A DNA stretch of 64,000 nucleotides from an uncultured delta proteobacterium (GTDB taxonomy: Bacteria; Desulfobacterota; Desulfobulbia; Desulfobulbales; Desulfocapsaceae), in contig CAIUQR010000057.1 in NCBI GenBank assembly GCA_903901335.1, positions 16,295-80,294 on the forward strand, in the 5' to 3' direction. The translations under genes and the position numbers were made by a program. Shown piece by piece: positions 52,191-61,671 of this stretch. The notes below the pieces were generated by a model that saw only the letters and a list, made by a program, of their open reading frames with translations, made no database searches and was not told the DNA's origin. Numbering within the stretch: position 1 is the stretch's first letter; every line of letters begins with the position of its first letter.

Positions 52191-55100
52191 ATGGCGTCTC
52201 TTCAAGGCTACACGATCGACTTTAACGCTGCCACGTCGGATTTCAGAGCAGCCGGCACAGATATCAAATCGTATCTTGATGGTGAGTATAATGCTATTTA
52301 TGCATTAACGAATGGAATCGATCCAGAAACGACCGTATCGACCGAGACGCAATTTGTCCAAAAATATAGTAAAGGTACTCCCGATGAAATCGATGTTTCT
52401 GTGACGGGAACTTCCCTCGGTAAGTTGAATAATTTAGATTTAGCCACCGGATCAATCGCAGTAAATGGTATTTCATGCACCTACTCCGATATTTCTTTCA
52501 GTTGGACCGCAAGCGGCAGTGGGGTTACATTCGATTTAGATACTGGTGCTGCCAGCGTTCCGGCGGGTACTGTAACCACCCTGGATTTTTCCACCCCCAA
52601 ACTGCATGTATATGCGCTCGGTACTATCGATTTCACTAAGTCAATTGATTCTCTAGCTAGTTTTCATGTCCAGGCCAATTTTTCGAATATTTCAATCAGT
52701 CTCCCTGGGAAGGATTACACGATGACTTTGGCCGGATCGGTTGACTATTCGCAGAATGCTGCGGGAGTTGCTTCTTTTTCCGGTAGTCTGACTGAATTCC
52801 AGATTCAAACACCGAGCTTCACCTTGGCTTATGAAGGCACTCTTACGTGTATAGGCGATACGGGTGGGGTGCAATATTTGTCAGGTCAGGTAAGCGAAAT
52901 CAGCTTATCCAGCGTCGATGGCGGCTTTACACTCAAAGGAAATTTGAATTTTAGTAGTGGAGCATTAACCGGGACAATCACGGATGCACAGTATGATTCG
53001 GGTGATGGACATGAGCATTATATTGCAACAGGCATGACTACCAATATTCTAACGATTTTCAACGCTGATGGCACAGTCAAGGACTTAAATCACGATGGCA
53101 CTATAGATCTGAAGGATCTCAAATCTTTCATTTTAACAGAGACTAACAGTACCGTTCAATCCGATGTTGATTTCTCTTTGTCTCAAGATCCCCTTGCTAA
53201 AAATCTCATACTCACAGGAAGTGCGAACATTAACGGTACCGGTAACAGCAGTGCAAACATCATTTCAGGCAATACCGGCAACAATATTTTAACAGGTGGT
53301 GAAGGGAGGGATACTTTTGTCTTTGCCGCCAGCGGTAATGGCATCGACACTATTACCGATTTCTCAATGTTTGATGTTATTACCGTAGCCGGTGCAAGCT
53401 TTACTAGTCTGGAGAGTTCAACCGGAGACGGGAGTACGTTGGGCTTGAATAAGGCCCAGATGAGTAATGACGGCAAGACGCTCTATCTCGGCACTGATGG
53501 CCTTGCCGGCGCCGATGTGACCATAAACTTTGGTTCAAGCCTAAGCCCAAGTCTTTTTTATTTCTCCGGAAACACCATTCAGATAAAAGCTGTTGCCCCG
53601 GATCTGGCGGCCAGTTTTGATACAGGCCTGTCCAATACGGATAACATCACCAGCGCTACGACCCCGACCTTTACGGGAAGCGGCCTTATTCCGGGCCACA
53701 AAGTGAAGGTTTTCAATGATAGCAATAATGACGGAATAGTTAATGCAACAGAACTGCTGGGCACGGCGATAGTAGCAGGAGATGGCAGCTGGAGCGTAAC
53801 TCCTGCCGTTGCGATGGTGGACGGGAGTTACAACGTCAAAGCCAGAGTCATTGACCTGGCTGGCAATGTTTCAGCGGCCTCAGCGGCCTTGTCTCTCACT
53901 ATCGACACGACCCCTGATGCAGCCCCTGCTGCGCCGATCCTGGCCGCCGGATCTGATACAGGCCTGTCCCCTACGGACAACATCACTAGTGTTACGACTC
54001 CTACCTTTAAGGGGAGTGGTCTTATCTCGGGCTGCAAAGTGAAGGTTTTCAATGATAGCAACAATGACGGAATAGTTAATGCAACAGAACTGCTGGGCAC
54101 GGCGATAGTAGCAGGAGATGGCAGCTGGAGCGTGACTCCTGCCGTTGCGATGGTGGACGGGAGTTACAACGTCAAAGCCAGAGTCATTGACCTGGCTGGC
54201 AATGTTTCAGCGGCCTCCGCCGCCTTACCGCTCACCATCGACACCACGGCCCCCACGCTCCAAAGCGCCACCATCAACGGCAGCCTTTTGACCCTCGCCT
54301 ATAATGAGTTGATGGATGGTTCCCATCAACCTTCCATCAGTTATTTCAAAGTGCTGATAAATAACAATATCTATTCCAGCAACTCCATTGCTGTAAGCGG
54401 TTACACGGTCAGCCTTACTTTGGCCAAACCTGTTTCCTCTACGGATACGGTGACAGTCACCTATGCCGATCCGACCGCAGGCAATGATACCTATGCCCTT
54501 CAGGATCTCGCGGGCAATGATGCGGCCAGCCTCGCAAGCCACGCTGTAACCAATCAGACTCTGGACACAAGTGGGGCCGTATTCACGTTCCGCACCATCG
54601 GTTTTACCCAGACGAGCAATGCTGATGTCGTGCTGACCTTCACCAAGGGCATTCAGGCCGCCAATGCTATGGCGGGTTGGACCCTGCTCAAAGATGGTAC
54701 CACATCCGTGACCATCACCAGTGCCACTCTCATCGGCAACACCCTGACTTTGCATACCAATGCCACTCTTGCAGCCACCGACTATTTGAAGATAACCTAC
54801 TCCGGCGGAAGCCTTACCGATAACTTCGGCAATTCGTTTAATGATAGCTTTAACGCTAGGTTCATTGGTGGTTCCGACGATAACACCTTGAACCTGTCCC
54901 AACTGGACGGGTATTCTTCTTCACACTGGTGGGTAAACAGCGGCGGCGGCAACGATATCCTCACTGGTGGCTACAACGCGGAAACGCTAGCTGGCAGTTC
55001 AGGAGCTGACACCATTTACGGCGGCGGGGGAGGCGACAAAATATATCTCACCGAGGGGACGGCTGCCACGGATACTGTAGTAATCGGTTATGATGGTTGG

Positions 55101-56360
55101 GTTAACGGCGCCGAGATGATGTATGATTTTGACGTCTCGAATGCCGGCGGCACCTACAACGATAGACTGAACCTGCCCTCCGGCACCATCGCTGCCAATG
55201 CGACTCTGGTGGACGGTATTGATGTCAGCAATCTGGCTAAGCACAGCATCTGTAATGGTATTCTGACCTTCCTCGACAGCAGCGGCAATCCGGTTCTCAT
55301 AAATAGCGGGAATACCGGGAATGCTCTAAATTACCTGGCCCTCAATATTACTACCCCCGGAACAACCGTGGCCGTTGCCGCTGATACGGACGGAAACGGC
55401 ACCAACGACAGCCTGGGTGTCTTCCAGCATGGGGCATGGAATGAAGACGCTTTTGCGGTGGTTTATGGGATCAACGGTGTTACCTTGGGCAATACCGCCG
55501 GGCAGAATGTGGTGCAGATCGTCGACACCACTCCGCCGGAGATAAGCGGGGTCAGCTTTAGTGGCACCTCGATTTCTCTTGAGTATTCGGAGAATATAAC
55601 CTTTATCAGTGGAGCTGTGCATAACCCGATCCTTTTAAATGGTAGCACCCCGCTCACTGTGTCCAATGCGGCGACTCACGACAATGTCCTGACCCTGACC
55701 ACGGACCATACCTTTGCGGCTACTGACTGGATCTTGTTGACTATGGCGGCTGATATTGAGGACACCTTCGGCAACATCACAATTGCCGGCCAAAAGGGAG
55801 CCATCGGCGGCGATGGAAACAATACTATCAACATGAGCAGCTCCCCGGACAGCCTCATTATTAGCGGCCAGGACGGTAATGACATACTCACCGCCTCAAA
55901 CTTCGGTTGCGAACTGGCGGGTGGGAAAGGGGCGGATACCATGATTGGCGGGGCCGGAGCGGACGATTTCCACTTTTACCAGGGGGACTCGACAGCGGCC
56001 CTTTTTATTGACAACAACCTTGACTCCACCTTGGACGCGGGCGATACCTTCATCTTTACCGGAGGCGTGGATGTCGTTAACGGATTTTCCGGAAGCGACG
56101 TTGTCCACCTTTCAGTGAATGGTAATAATAGAAGCTTGAGCAATATGGCCGTACCTGCGAACGGCCTGACCATCGACCAGAGGTATTTTCTGGTGCAGGG
56201 CAGTTTGTCAGGTTCTACGTTTACTGCAGGTGGGGGCAGTGACACACTGGTCATCTACGACGGCAACAACACGGCGGGTGTTTCGCAAACAGGGCTGGTT
56301 ATCAGCGGGGTGGCACCGTCGAGTTTGACAACCAATGGGAATTATATTTCTCATGTTTGA
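52191..56360 (+). CDS. Large type I-secreted RTX/Ig-like/SwmB repeat surface protein
   Basis: About 1,389 residues from the ATG at 52191 (GGGGG five bases upstream; ATG 52179 has none). No signal peptide. Residues ~1-350 match no domain I recognise and include an EF-hand-like DLNHDGTIDLKDL. Then an RTX block at ~355-390 (GNNILTGGEGRDTFVF), two near-identical 112-residue Ig-like units at ~472-685 each with a Ca-binding NDSNNDGIVNATEL loop, three SwmB-like units (~686-790, ~800-890, ~1,110-1,195), RTX-like glycine repeats at ~900-965 and ~1,205-1,255 (ILTASN..., GGKGADTMIGGAGADDF). It would be exported by the ABC-HlyD-TolC set directly downstream and fold with Ca2+ outside. Likely adhesin or matrix protein. 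Confidence 0.87.
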   Translation: MASLQGYTIDFNAATSDFRAAGTDIKSYLDGEYNAIYALTNGIDPETTVSTETQFVQKYSKGTPDEIDVSVTGTSLGKLNNLDLATGSIAVNGISCTYSDISFSWTASGSGVTFDLDTGAASVPAGTVTTLDFSTPKLHVYALGTIDFTKSIDSLASFHVQANFSNISISLPGKDYTMTLAGSVDYSQNAAGVASFSGSLTEFQIQTPSFTLAYEGTLTCIGDTGGVQYLSGQVSEISLSSVDGGFTLKGNLNFSSGALTGTITDAQYDSGDGHEHYIATGMTTNILTIFNADGTVKDLNHDGTIDLKDLKSFILTETNSTVQSDVDFSLSQDPLAKNLILTGSANINGTGNSSANIISGNTGNNILTGGEGRDTFVFAASGNGIDTITDFSMFDVITVAGASFTSLESSTGDGSTLGLNKAQMSNDGKTLYLGTDGLAGADVTINFGSSLSPSLFYFSGNTIQIKAVAPDLAASFDTGLSNTDNITSATTPTFTGSGLIPGHKVKVFNDSNNDGIVNATELLGTAIVAGDGSWSVTPAVAMVDGSYNVKARVIDLAGNVSAASAALSLTIDTTPDAAPAAPILAAGSDTGLSPTDNITSVTTPTFKGSGLISGCKVKVFNDSNNDGIVNATELLGTAIVAGDGSWSVTPAVAMVDGSYNVKARVIDLAGNVSAASAALPLTIDTTAPTLQSATINGSLLTLAYNELMDGSHQPSISYFKVLINNNIYSSNSIAVSGYTVSLTLAKPVSSTDTVTVTYADPTAGNDTYALQDLAGNDAASLASHAVTNQTLDTSGAVFTFRTIGFTQTSNADVVLTFTKGIQAANAMAGWTLLKDGTTSVTITSATLIGNTLTLHTNATLAATDYLKITYSGGSLTDNFGNSFNDSFNARFIGGSDDNTLNLSQLDGYSSSHWWVNSGGGNDILTGGYNAETLAGSSGADTIYGGGGGDKIYLTEGTAATDTVVIGYDGWVNGAEMMYDFDVSNAGGTYNDRLNLPSGTIAANATLVDGIDVSNLAKHSICNGILTFLDSSGNPVLINSGNTGNALNYLALNITTPGTTVAVAADTDGNGTNDSLGVFQHGAWNEDAFAVVYGINGVTLGNTAGQNVVQIVDTTPPEISGVSFSGTSISLEYSENITFISGAVHNPILLNGSTPLTVSNAATHDNVLTLTTDHTFAATDWILLTMAADIEDTFGNITIAGQKGAIGGDGNNTINMSSSPDSLIISGQDGNDILTASNFGCELAGGKGADTMIGGAGADDFHFYQGDSTAALFIDNNLDSTLDAGDTFIFTGGVDVVNGFSGSDVVHLSVNGNNRSLSNMAVPANGLTIDQRYFLVQGSLSGSTFTAGGGSDTLVIYDGNNTAGVSQTGLVISGVAPSSLTTNGNYISHV
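53606..54243. repeat. Tandem duplication, period 336 bp, inside the RTX protein gene
   Basis: Unit 1 (53606-53941) and unit 2 (53942-54243) align with a 336-bp offset. The middle, 53700-53880 against 54036-54216, differs at only two bases over ~180, while the flanks show many differences. That mosaic suggests gene conversion between the copies. Confidence 0.85.
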
Positions 56361-56463
56361 TTAACAGCCTTTTTATCAATCAGGCACAGAGAAAATACTG
56401 ACCCCGAGGAGAGGGAAACGATAGCTCTTTTTTCTAATCCTTTTGAGATTGACAGGACTGCAC

Positions 56464-56496
56464 AAAAAGGCCTCCGGTTTTTCCGGTGGCCTTTTT
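56464..56496 (+). terminator. Rho-independent terminator after the RTX protein gene
   Basis: AAAAAGGCC-T-CCGG, loop TTTTT, CCGG-T-GGCCTTTTT: a 13-bp stem with an A/T flank. It separates the RTX protein from the exporter operon, which then needs its own promoter in the ~105 bp after it. Confidence 0.9.
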
Positions 56497-56601
56497 GCGT
56501 GAAGATGTATTTGCCGGACAATCGAAAAAAAGCATAGCCTTCCAACGATCATCTTGTTAAATTCTCTTATCTTATAGAGATTCTGACTGGCAGATCGAAA
56601 T

Positions 56602-58776
56602 GTGGTTTTCAATCATCTGCCGATGCGGATACGGGGAACTATGGATTCCGGACTTTTAGCCTTATTGATGATTGCCAGGCATCACGGCATCGCCGTTGAT
56701 GAAGCGCAATTGCGCCATGAGTTCGGCCAGGAACGCTTTTCCACAGAGCGGATCCTCCTGGCTGCCAAACATCTGGGTATGACAGCGAGGGTCGTCATAC
56801 AGGATAAAGATCGCCTGGAACGCACGCCTTTTCCAGTTATCGCCATCGACAAAGAGGATAATTACTGCATCGCCATAAAGTTCGGCTATGAAGGCGGCGA
56901 CAAGACCCGTTCCAAAATGATCATCCAGCAACCTGGAAATCCCTCCAAGATCCTGGATCTGCCGGATTTTCTGGAACAGTGGTCCGGACAGTTCATTTTC
57001 TTTACCTCCAAGGCCACCTTTCTCAAGGACCTGGCCAAATTCGACTTCAGCTGGTTCATACCGGCCATCGTCAAATATCGCAAACTGCTGGGCGAGGTCC
57101 TTCTGATCTCCTTTGTCCTGCAGCTCATCGGCCTGGCCACCCCTCTGGCCTTCCAGGTGGTCATGGACAAGGTTCTGGTCAATCATGCCATGAAGACCCT
57201 TAATGTCATCGCCGTAGGCCTGGTCTGCGCCACCCTGTTCGAGTCAGTTCTGACCGGTATTCGCACCTGGGTTTTCACCCATACCAGCAGCAAGATAGAT
57301 GTCGAACTCGGCTCCAGACTTTTCAGGCATCTGCTTGCACTTCCCATCGGCTATTTCCAGACCCGGCGGGTTGGCGATTCCGTGGCCCGGATCCGCGAGC
57401 TGGAAAATATCCGCTCTTTTCTGACCGGCAATGCTGTCACAGTGATGATGGACCTGCTTTTTTCCTTTGTCTTCCTGGGAGTTATGCTCTGGTACAGCGC
57501 TGTGCTCACGCTTGTGGTCGTGGTTTCTCTGCCGCTGTATGTCCTCTTGTCGGTGACCTTTACTCCGACATTACGGGCGCGCCTGAACGAGAAATTCAAT
57601 CGCGGCGCCAGGAATCAGGCCTTTCTGGTGGAGTCGATCAGCGGTATCGACACGGTTAAGGCCATGGCCGTCGAGCCCCGCTGGATCCAGAACTGGGAAA
57701 AGCAGCTCGCCTCCTATGTGTCTTCGGGAGTGAGCGCCAACAACATCTCCCTGGTTGCCAATGGCGGGGTGGGCCTGGTAAGTAAGCTGGTCACCGCCGC
57801 CCTCCTGTGGTTTGGGGCGGCGCTGGTGGTGGACGGCAAATTAACGGTGGGCGAATTGATCGCCTTTAATATGCTTTCCGGCCGACTGTCTTCCCCCATC
57901 CTGCGTCTTGCCCAGTTGTGGAACGACTTTCAGCAGGTTGGGATTTCCATGCAGCGTCTGGGAGATATCCTCAATGCCCGGACGGAGGTAGTCGGACAGA
58001 AGACCCGCATTCCCAAGCTGGAGGGGGCCATCGAGTTTGATCATGTATCTTTCCGCTACCGGCCCGATGCGCCGGACGTCATCCGTGAGGTGCAGCTCAA
58101 GATTGCACCAGGCGAGGTGATCGGCATAGTCGGTCGTTCCGGTTCAGGGAAAAGCACCCTGGCCCGGCTGATGCAACGTCTGTATGTCCCGGATCGCGGC
58201 CGGGTGCTCATTGACGGACAGGACCTGGCTGTTATCGATACGACCTCGCTGCGCCATCAGCTTGGCGTGGTCCTGCAGGAAAATATCCTCTTCACCGGCT
58301 CGATACGGGACAATATCGCCCTGGCCAATCCCGCTTTTCCGATCGAGGTCATTATCGAAGCGGCCAAACTGGCCGGGGCGCATGAATTCATCTGCGAACA
58401 GCCGGAAGGCTATGATACCCAGGTGGGAGAGCATGGCTCGGGCCTGTCCGGCGGGCAACGCCAACGGATTGCCATCGCCCGCGCCCTGATCACCAACCCG
58501 CGCATCCTGATCTTTGATGAAGCCACCAGCGCCCTGGACTATGAATCGGAAAAAATCCTCCAGGACAACATGCGCAAGATCTGGGCCGGGCGCACAGTGT
58601 TGATTATTGCCCACCGGCTGTCGTCCGTTCGGGATGCCGACCGCATTATCGTGCTGGAGCGTGGACAGATCGCCGAAGAGGGCCCGCATGCGGAACTGAT
58701 TGAAAAAAGCGGGGGGATTTACGCCCACCTGAACCAATTACAAAATGGTTCAAACCAGGCGCAGGTGGCGGTATGA
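56602..58776 (+). CDS. Type I secretion ABC transporter, HlyB/LapB type
   Basis: A 724-residue exporter. Residues ~10-130 are a C39-like peptidase domain without the catalytic Cys: MDSGLLALLMIARHHG has Ser where DCG is normal. So it docks the substrate but does not cleave it. Six membrane helices follow (~150-430), then the nucleotide-binding domain with Walker [12 protein letters not shown], signature GLSGGQRQRIAIARAL and Walker B ILIFDEATSALD. GTG at 56602; the in-frame ATG at 56623 is possible. Its stop overlaps the HlyD-type gene by 4 nt (ATGA). Confidence 0.94.
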   Translation: MVFNHLPMRIRGTMDSGLLALLMIARHHGIAVDEAQLRHEFGQERFSTERILLAAKHLGMTARVVIQDKDRLERTPFPVIAIDKEDNYCIAIKFGYEGGDKTRSKMIIQQPGNPSKILDLPDFLEQWSGQFIFFTSKATFLKDLAKFDFSWFIPAIVKYRKLLGEVLLISFVLQLIGLATPLAFQVVMDKVLVNHAMKTLNVIAVGLVCATLFESVLTGIRTWVFTHTSSKIDVELGSRLFRHLLALPIGYFQTRRVGDSVARIRELENIRSFLTGNAVTVMMDLLFSFVFLGVMLWYSAVLTLVVVVSLPLYVLLSVTFTPTLRARLNEKFNRGARNQAFLVESISGIDTVKAMAVEPRWIQNWEKQLASYVSSGVSANNISLVANGGVGLVSKLVTAALLWFGAALVVDGKLTVGELIAFNMLSGRLSSPILRLAQLWNDFQQVGISMQRLGDILNARTEVVGQKTRIPKLEGAIEFDHVSFRYRPDAPDVIREVQLKIAPGEVIGIVGRSGSGKSTLARLMQRLYVPDRGRVLIDGQDLAVIDTTSLRHQLGVVLQENILFTGSIRDNIALANPAFPIEVIIEAAKLAGAHEFICEQPEGYDTQVGEHGSGLSGGQRQRIAIARALITNPRILIFDEATSALDYESEKILQDNMRKIWAGRTVLIIAHRLSSVRDADRIIVLERGQIAEEGPHAELIEKSGGIYAHLNQLQNGSNQAQVAV

Positions 58777-60116
58777 GCAGCAGACACAAACGAGAGGCCT
58801 ATGCGGCCTTGCTGCAGCATTACCTTAAAGTTTTCCGGCACTACTGGCAAAACCGCAAGGAGCTGGGTGGCGGTCTTTTCACTGAAGATGAGGCCGATTT
58901 TTTACCTGCCGCCCTGTCCCTCCAGGAGAAACCAGTTTCGCCGACCTCCCGCCTGACGGCAAAAATTTTGATACTCCTGGTTGCCGCTTTGTTTGCCTGG
59001 TCGATCTTCGGACATATCGACATTATTGTCAACGCCACTGGAGAAATTATTCCCAGCGGGCGGACCAAGACCATTGCCTCGGTTGATGTGGCCAGCGTCA
59101 AGGCCTTGTATGTCGTGGAAGGCCAGTCAGTCAAGAAAGGGGATGTCCTGATTGAACTGGATGCCAGTGCGTCGGACGCCGAGCGCGATAAGGCCTTGAG
59201 CAGCGTGATGGAAGCGACACTGCAGGTGGCAAGATCGCGGGCGATGACTGCAGCGGTTGACAGCCGCAAACATCCTGCTCTCAGCCCGATTGAGGGTATC
59301 ACTGCCGACAAACTTCGGGAAGCGCAACGGCACCTGGATGGACAGTTTCAGGATTTCATGGCCAAGCTCCAACACATTGAAGGGACAATATCACGCTATA
59401 GCATGGAACTCCCCCTGGCGACCCGGCGTGCTCTGGATTATAAAGAACTGGCCCAGGAACACGATGTTTCCATGCACGCCTATCTGGAAAAGGAACAGGC
59501 ACGCATTGACCTGGAAGGACAGTTGACGGATGCCAAAAACCAGCGGACCGCTTTGATTGCCGAAACCAAACGTGTTGCTTATGATGCCCTGGCCGAAGGG
59601 GAAAAAACGGTGGAGGCGGCACGGCAAGACGCCCTGCGAGCCGGTTCCCACAGCAAGCTGCTCAGCCTGGTTGCTCCTGTAGATGGTACGGTACAGCAAT
59701 TGACTGTGCATACCATCGGCGGAGTAGTACCGGCGGCGCAACCGTTGATGCAGATCGTTCCCAAGGACAATCATCTCGAAGTTGAGGCATTCCTGGAGAA
59801 TAAAGATGTCGGATTTGTTGAGGAAGGCCAGAGTGCGGCGGTAAAGATTGAGGCCTTTGAATATACTAAATACGGTACAATCTCCTCCCGTGTTGTGCAT
59901 GTGTCGCGGGATGCTATCAAGGACGAGAAAAAAGGGCTGATATATTCGGTGAGAGTGGCCCTGGATAAAATATATATCCCCGTAAATGGACACGATATGG
60001 AACTGAGTCCGGGCATGTCTGTTACAGTGGAAATCAAGACAGGCACCCGCCGGGTTATCGAATACGTATTGAGTCCGCTTCTGCAGCATAAACGAGAGAG
60101 CCTTAATGAGCGCTGA
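58773..60116 (+). CDS. HlyD-family membrane fusion protein
   Basis: A 447-residue periplasmic adaptor: one N-terminal membrane helix (ILILLVAALFAWSIFGHIDIIV), a lipoyl-like half ATGEIIPSGRTKTIASVDVASVKALYVVEGQSVKKGDVLIELD, a long coiled coil (~130-280), then the second lipoyl half and barrel with LLSLVAPVDGTVQQL and LEVEAFLENKDVGFVEEGQ. It bridges the ABC transporter and the TolC-type channel. Start overlaps the ABC gene's stop; its stop lies 10 nt inside the next gene. Confidence 0.95.
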   Translation: MSSRHKREAYAALLQHYLKVFRHYWQNRKELGGGLFTEDEADFLPAALSLQEKPVSPTSRLTAKILILLVAALFAWSIFGHIDIIVNATGEIIPSGRTKTIASVDVASVKALYVVEGQSVKKGDVLIELDASASDAERDKALSSVMEATLQVARSRAMTAAVDSRKHPALSPIEGITADKLREAQRHLDGQFQDFMAKLQHIEGTISRYSMELPLATRRALDYKELAQEHDVSMHAYLEKEQARIDLEGQLTDAKNQRTALIAETKRVAYDALAEGEKTVEAARQDALRAGSHSKLLSLVAPVDGTVQQLTVHTIGGVVPAAQPLMQIVPKDNHLEVEAFLENKDVGFVEEGQSAAVKIEAFEYTKYGTISSRVVHVSRDAIKDEKKGLIYSVRVALDKIYIPVNGHDMELSPGMSVTVEIKTGTRRVIEYVLSPLLQHKRESLNER

Positions 60117-61563
60117 GTATCGTCGCCAATCTCGCCGTGGTCCGTTGTTTCAAACAGGTCTGGGGATGCTGGCCGTGGCGATGTTCTGGGCCTCGCCGGC
60201 GCTGGCTTTTGATCCGGTGTATCCTTTTGCAGATCCCTTACTTGTTGCACCTGAAGTTCTTGAGACCGGGATAACTCTTCCGGGAGACGGCGCACCCGTT
60301 CCATGCCCTGTGCAGAAGGATTTTTCCGTACCGCTCGCTCTTGGCGAGGCAGTTGATCTGGCCTTGTGCAATAATCCACAGATCAAAGCATCCTGGGCGA
60401 ATATCAAAATCCAGGCAGGAGCAGTCGGCGAAGCACGCGCGGCATACCTTCCCACACTGACAGGGTCACTGGGCAGAACCAATGACCAGATACGATATTC
60501 GGATTCCCGATTTACATCAAGCAATATTGATCGTACCACCGGTCAAGTATCTATGACATGGCGCCTTCTCGATTTTGGGGGACGAGCGGCCAACCACGAG
60601 GCCTCTGAAAACCTATTGACTGCGGCGCTGGCCAGCCATAACGCGACCTTGCAAAAATCCCTGACTGAGGTGATTCAGGCCTACTGTGATGCCCTGACCG
60701 CCCATGCACGGTTCACAGCCAAAGAAGAGGGAGAGGAGATTGCCGGGAATACACTCAGTTCGGCAAAGAGTCGCGAAACAAAGGGGACCATTGCCAGAAC
60801 GGACACACTGCAGGCGACAACCGCTTTAGCCAAGGCCTCCCTGGAGAAAAACCGCGCCCGGGGAGAGTATGAAAAAGCACTTTCCTTGCTGGGATATATT
60901 CTGGGAGTACCCGGAAATCCTTCCATATCACTGCAGGCAGATCTTGACGAAAGGGCCGGGGAGAATGGTGCTCTGGGCGTTTGGCTGGAAGAGGCCCGGA
61001 AGAAACACCCTGCTCTTCTTGCGGCTCAAAGCCAGCTGGAGGCTGCTCAGCAGCGGGTCACGGCCACCCGCTCGGCAGGCCTGCCTTCCCTCGGCCTATC
61101 CGCCAACTACTACAAAAATACCCGCCCGGGTGAGGCGGTGACCTCTGCGGATGCGACAGAAACAACAGTGGGTCTTATGGTGACGTTACCTCTCTTTGAT
61201 GGGTTTTCTTCCACGTACAAGGTTCGAGGCGCACAGGCCCAGGTGGAGCAGAAAGAAGCGGCACTGGCCGATACCGAACATCAGATCGCCATGGAGGTTA
61301 TCAAGGCCTGGGCCGATGCCACTTCATCCCTGCAGAATCTTGATGCGTCGGCATCTCTGCTTGAGGCCGCGAAGAATTCATTGGCCGTCTCTCAGCGCAG
61401 GTATGGTAAAGGCGCCGCTGACATTGTGGAGCTGCTGAACGCACAGGCCGCCTTATCCGATGCCCGCCAGGAACGTATCCGCTGCCTGGCCGAGTGGCGT
61501 TCTGCGCGGTTACGGCTTCTGGCAAGCTCTGGACAGATGGGGATGTCTGCAACTGGGAGATAA
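60106..61563 (+). CDS. TolC-family outer-membrane channel of the type I system
   Basis: A 485-residue protein with signal peptide ending WASPALAFDPVYPF and two TolC repeats. The typical SLGRTNDQIR and TWRLLDFGGRAANHEASENLLTAAL segments, then ITATRSAGLPSLGLS-like and VTLPLFDGFSST in the second. Overlaps the HlyD gene, completing the ABC-adaptor-channel operon for the RTX proteins on either side. Distinct from the TolC-type gene at 22.3 kb. Confidence 0.94.
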   Translation: MSAEYRRQSRRGPLFQTGLGMLAVAMFWASPALAFDPVYPFADPLLVAPEVLETGITLPGDGAPVPCPVQKDFSVPLALGEAVDLALCNNPQIKASWANIKIQAGAVGEARAAYLPTLTGSLGRTNDQIRYSDSRFTSSNIDRTTGQVSMTWRLLDFGGRAANHEASENLLTAALASHNATLQKSLTEVIQAYCDALTAHARFTAKEEGEEIAGNTLSSAKSRETKGTIARTDTLQATTALAKASLEKNRARGEYEKALSLLGYILGVPGNPSISLQADLDERAGENGALGVWLEEARKKHPALLAAQSQLEAAQQRVTATRSAGLPSLGLSANYYKNTRPGEAVTSADATETTVGLMVTLPLFDGFSSTYKVRGAQAQVEQKEAALADTEHQIAMEVIKAWADATSSLQNLDASASLLEAAKNSLAVSQRRYGKGAADIVELLNAQAALSDARQERIRCLAEWRSARLRLLASSGQMGMSATGR

Positions 61564-61639
61564 ACGCATTGTTGCGAGGTTCTTAGTGCTTATCTATAAA
61601 TAATATTCTTGTATTTTCAACATAACAAGTTAACATTCC

Positions 61640-61660
61640 GTCAATAAGAACCTTATTGAC
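61640..61660 (+). promoter_or_regulatory. Hairpin just before the transposase ribosome site
   Basis: GTCAATAAG-AAC-CTTATTGAC, a perfect 9-bp stem ending one base before GGAGG (61661-61665). It forms only in RNA read in from outside or started upstream of it, a known way for insertion sequences to limit transposase from read-through transcripts. Confidence 0.6.
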
Positions 61661-61671
61661 GGAGGCAATAT

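Noticed and set aside
54225..54902. Leftward frame inside the RTX protein gene
   Set aside because: Arises from the repeat composition of the opposite strand and has no family signature.
53200..56250. Repeats that might suggest a CRISPR array
   Set aside because: The repeats are in-frame coding repeats of a surface protein, not short repeats with unique spacers. No CRISPR array or cas gene is seen anywhere in the window.
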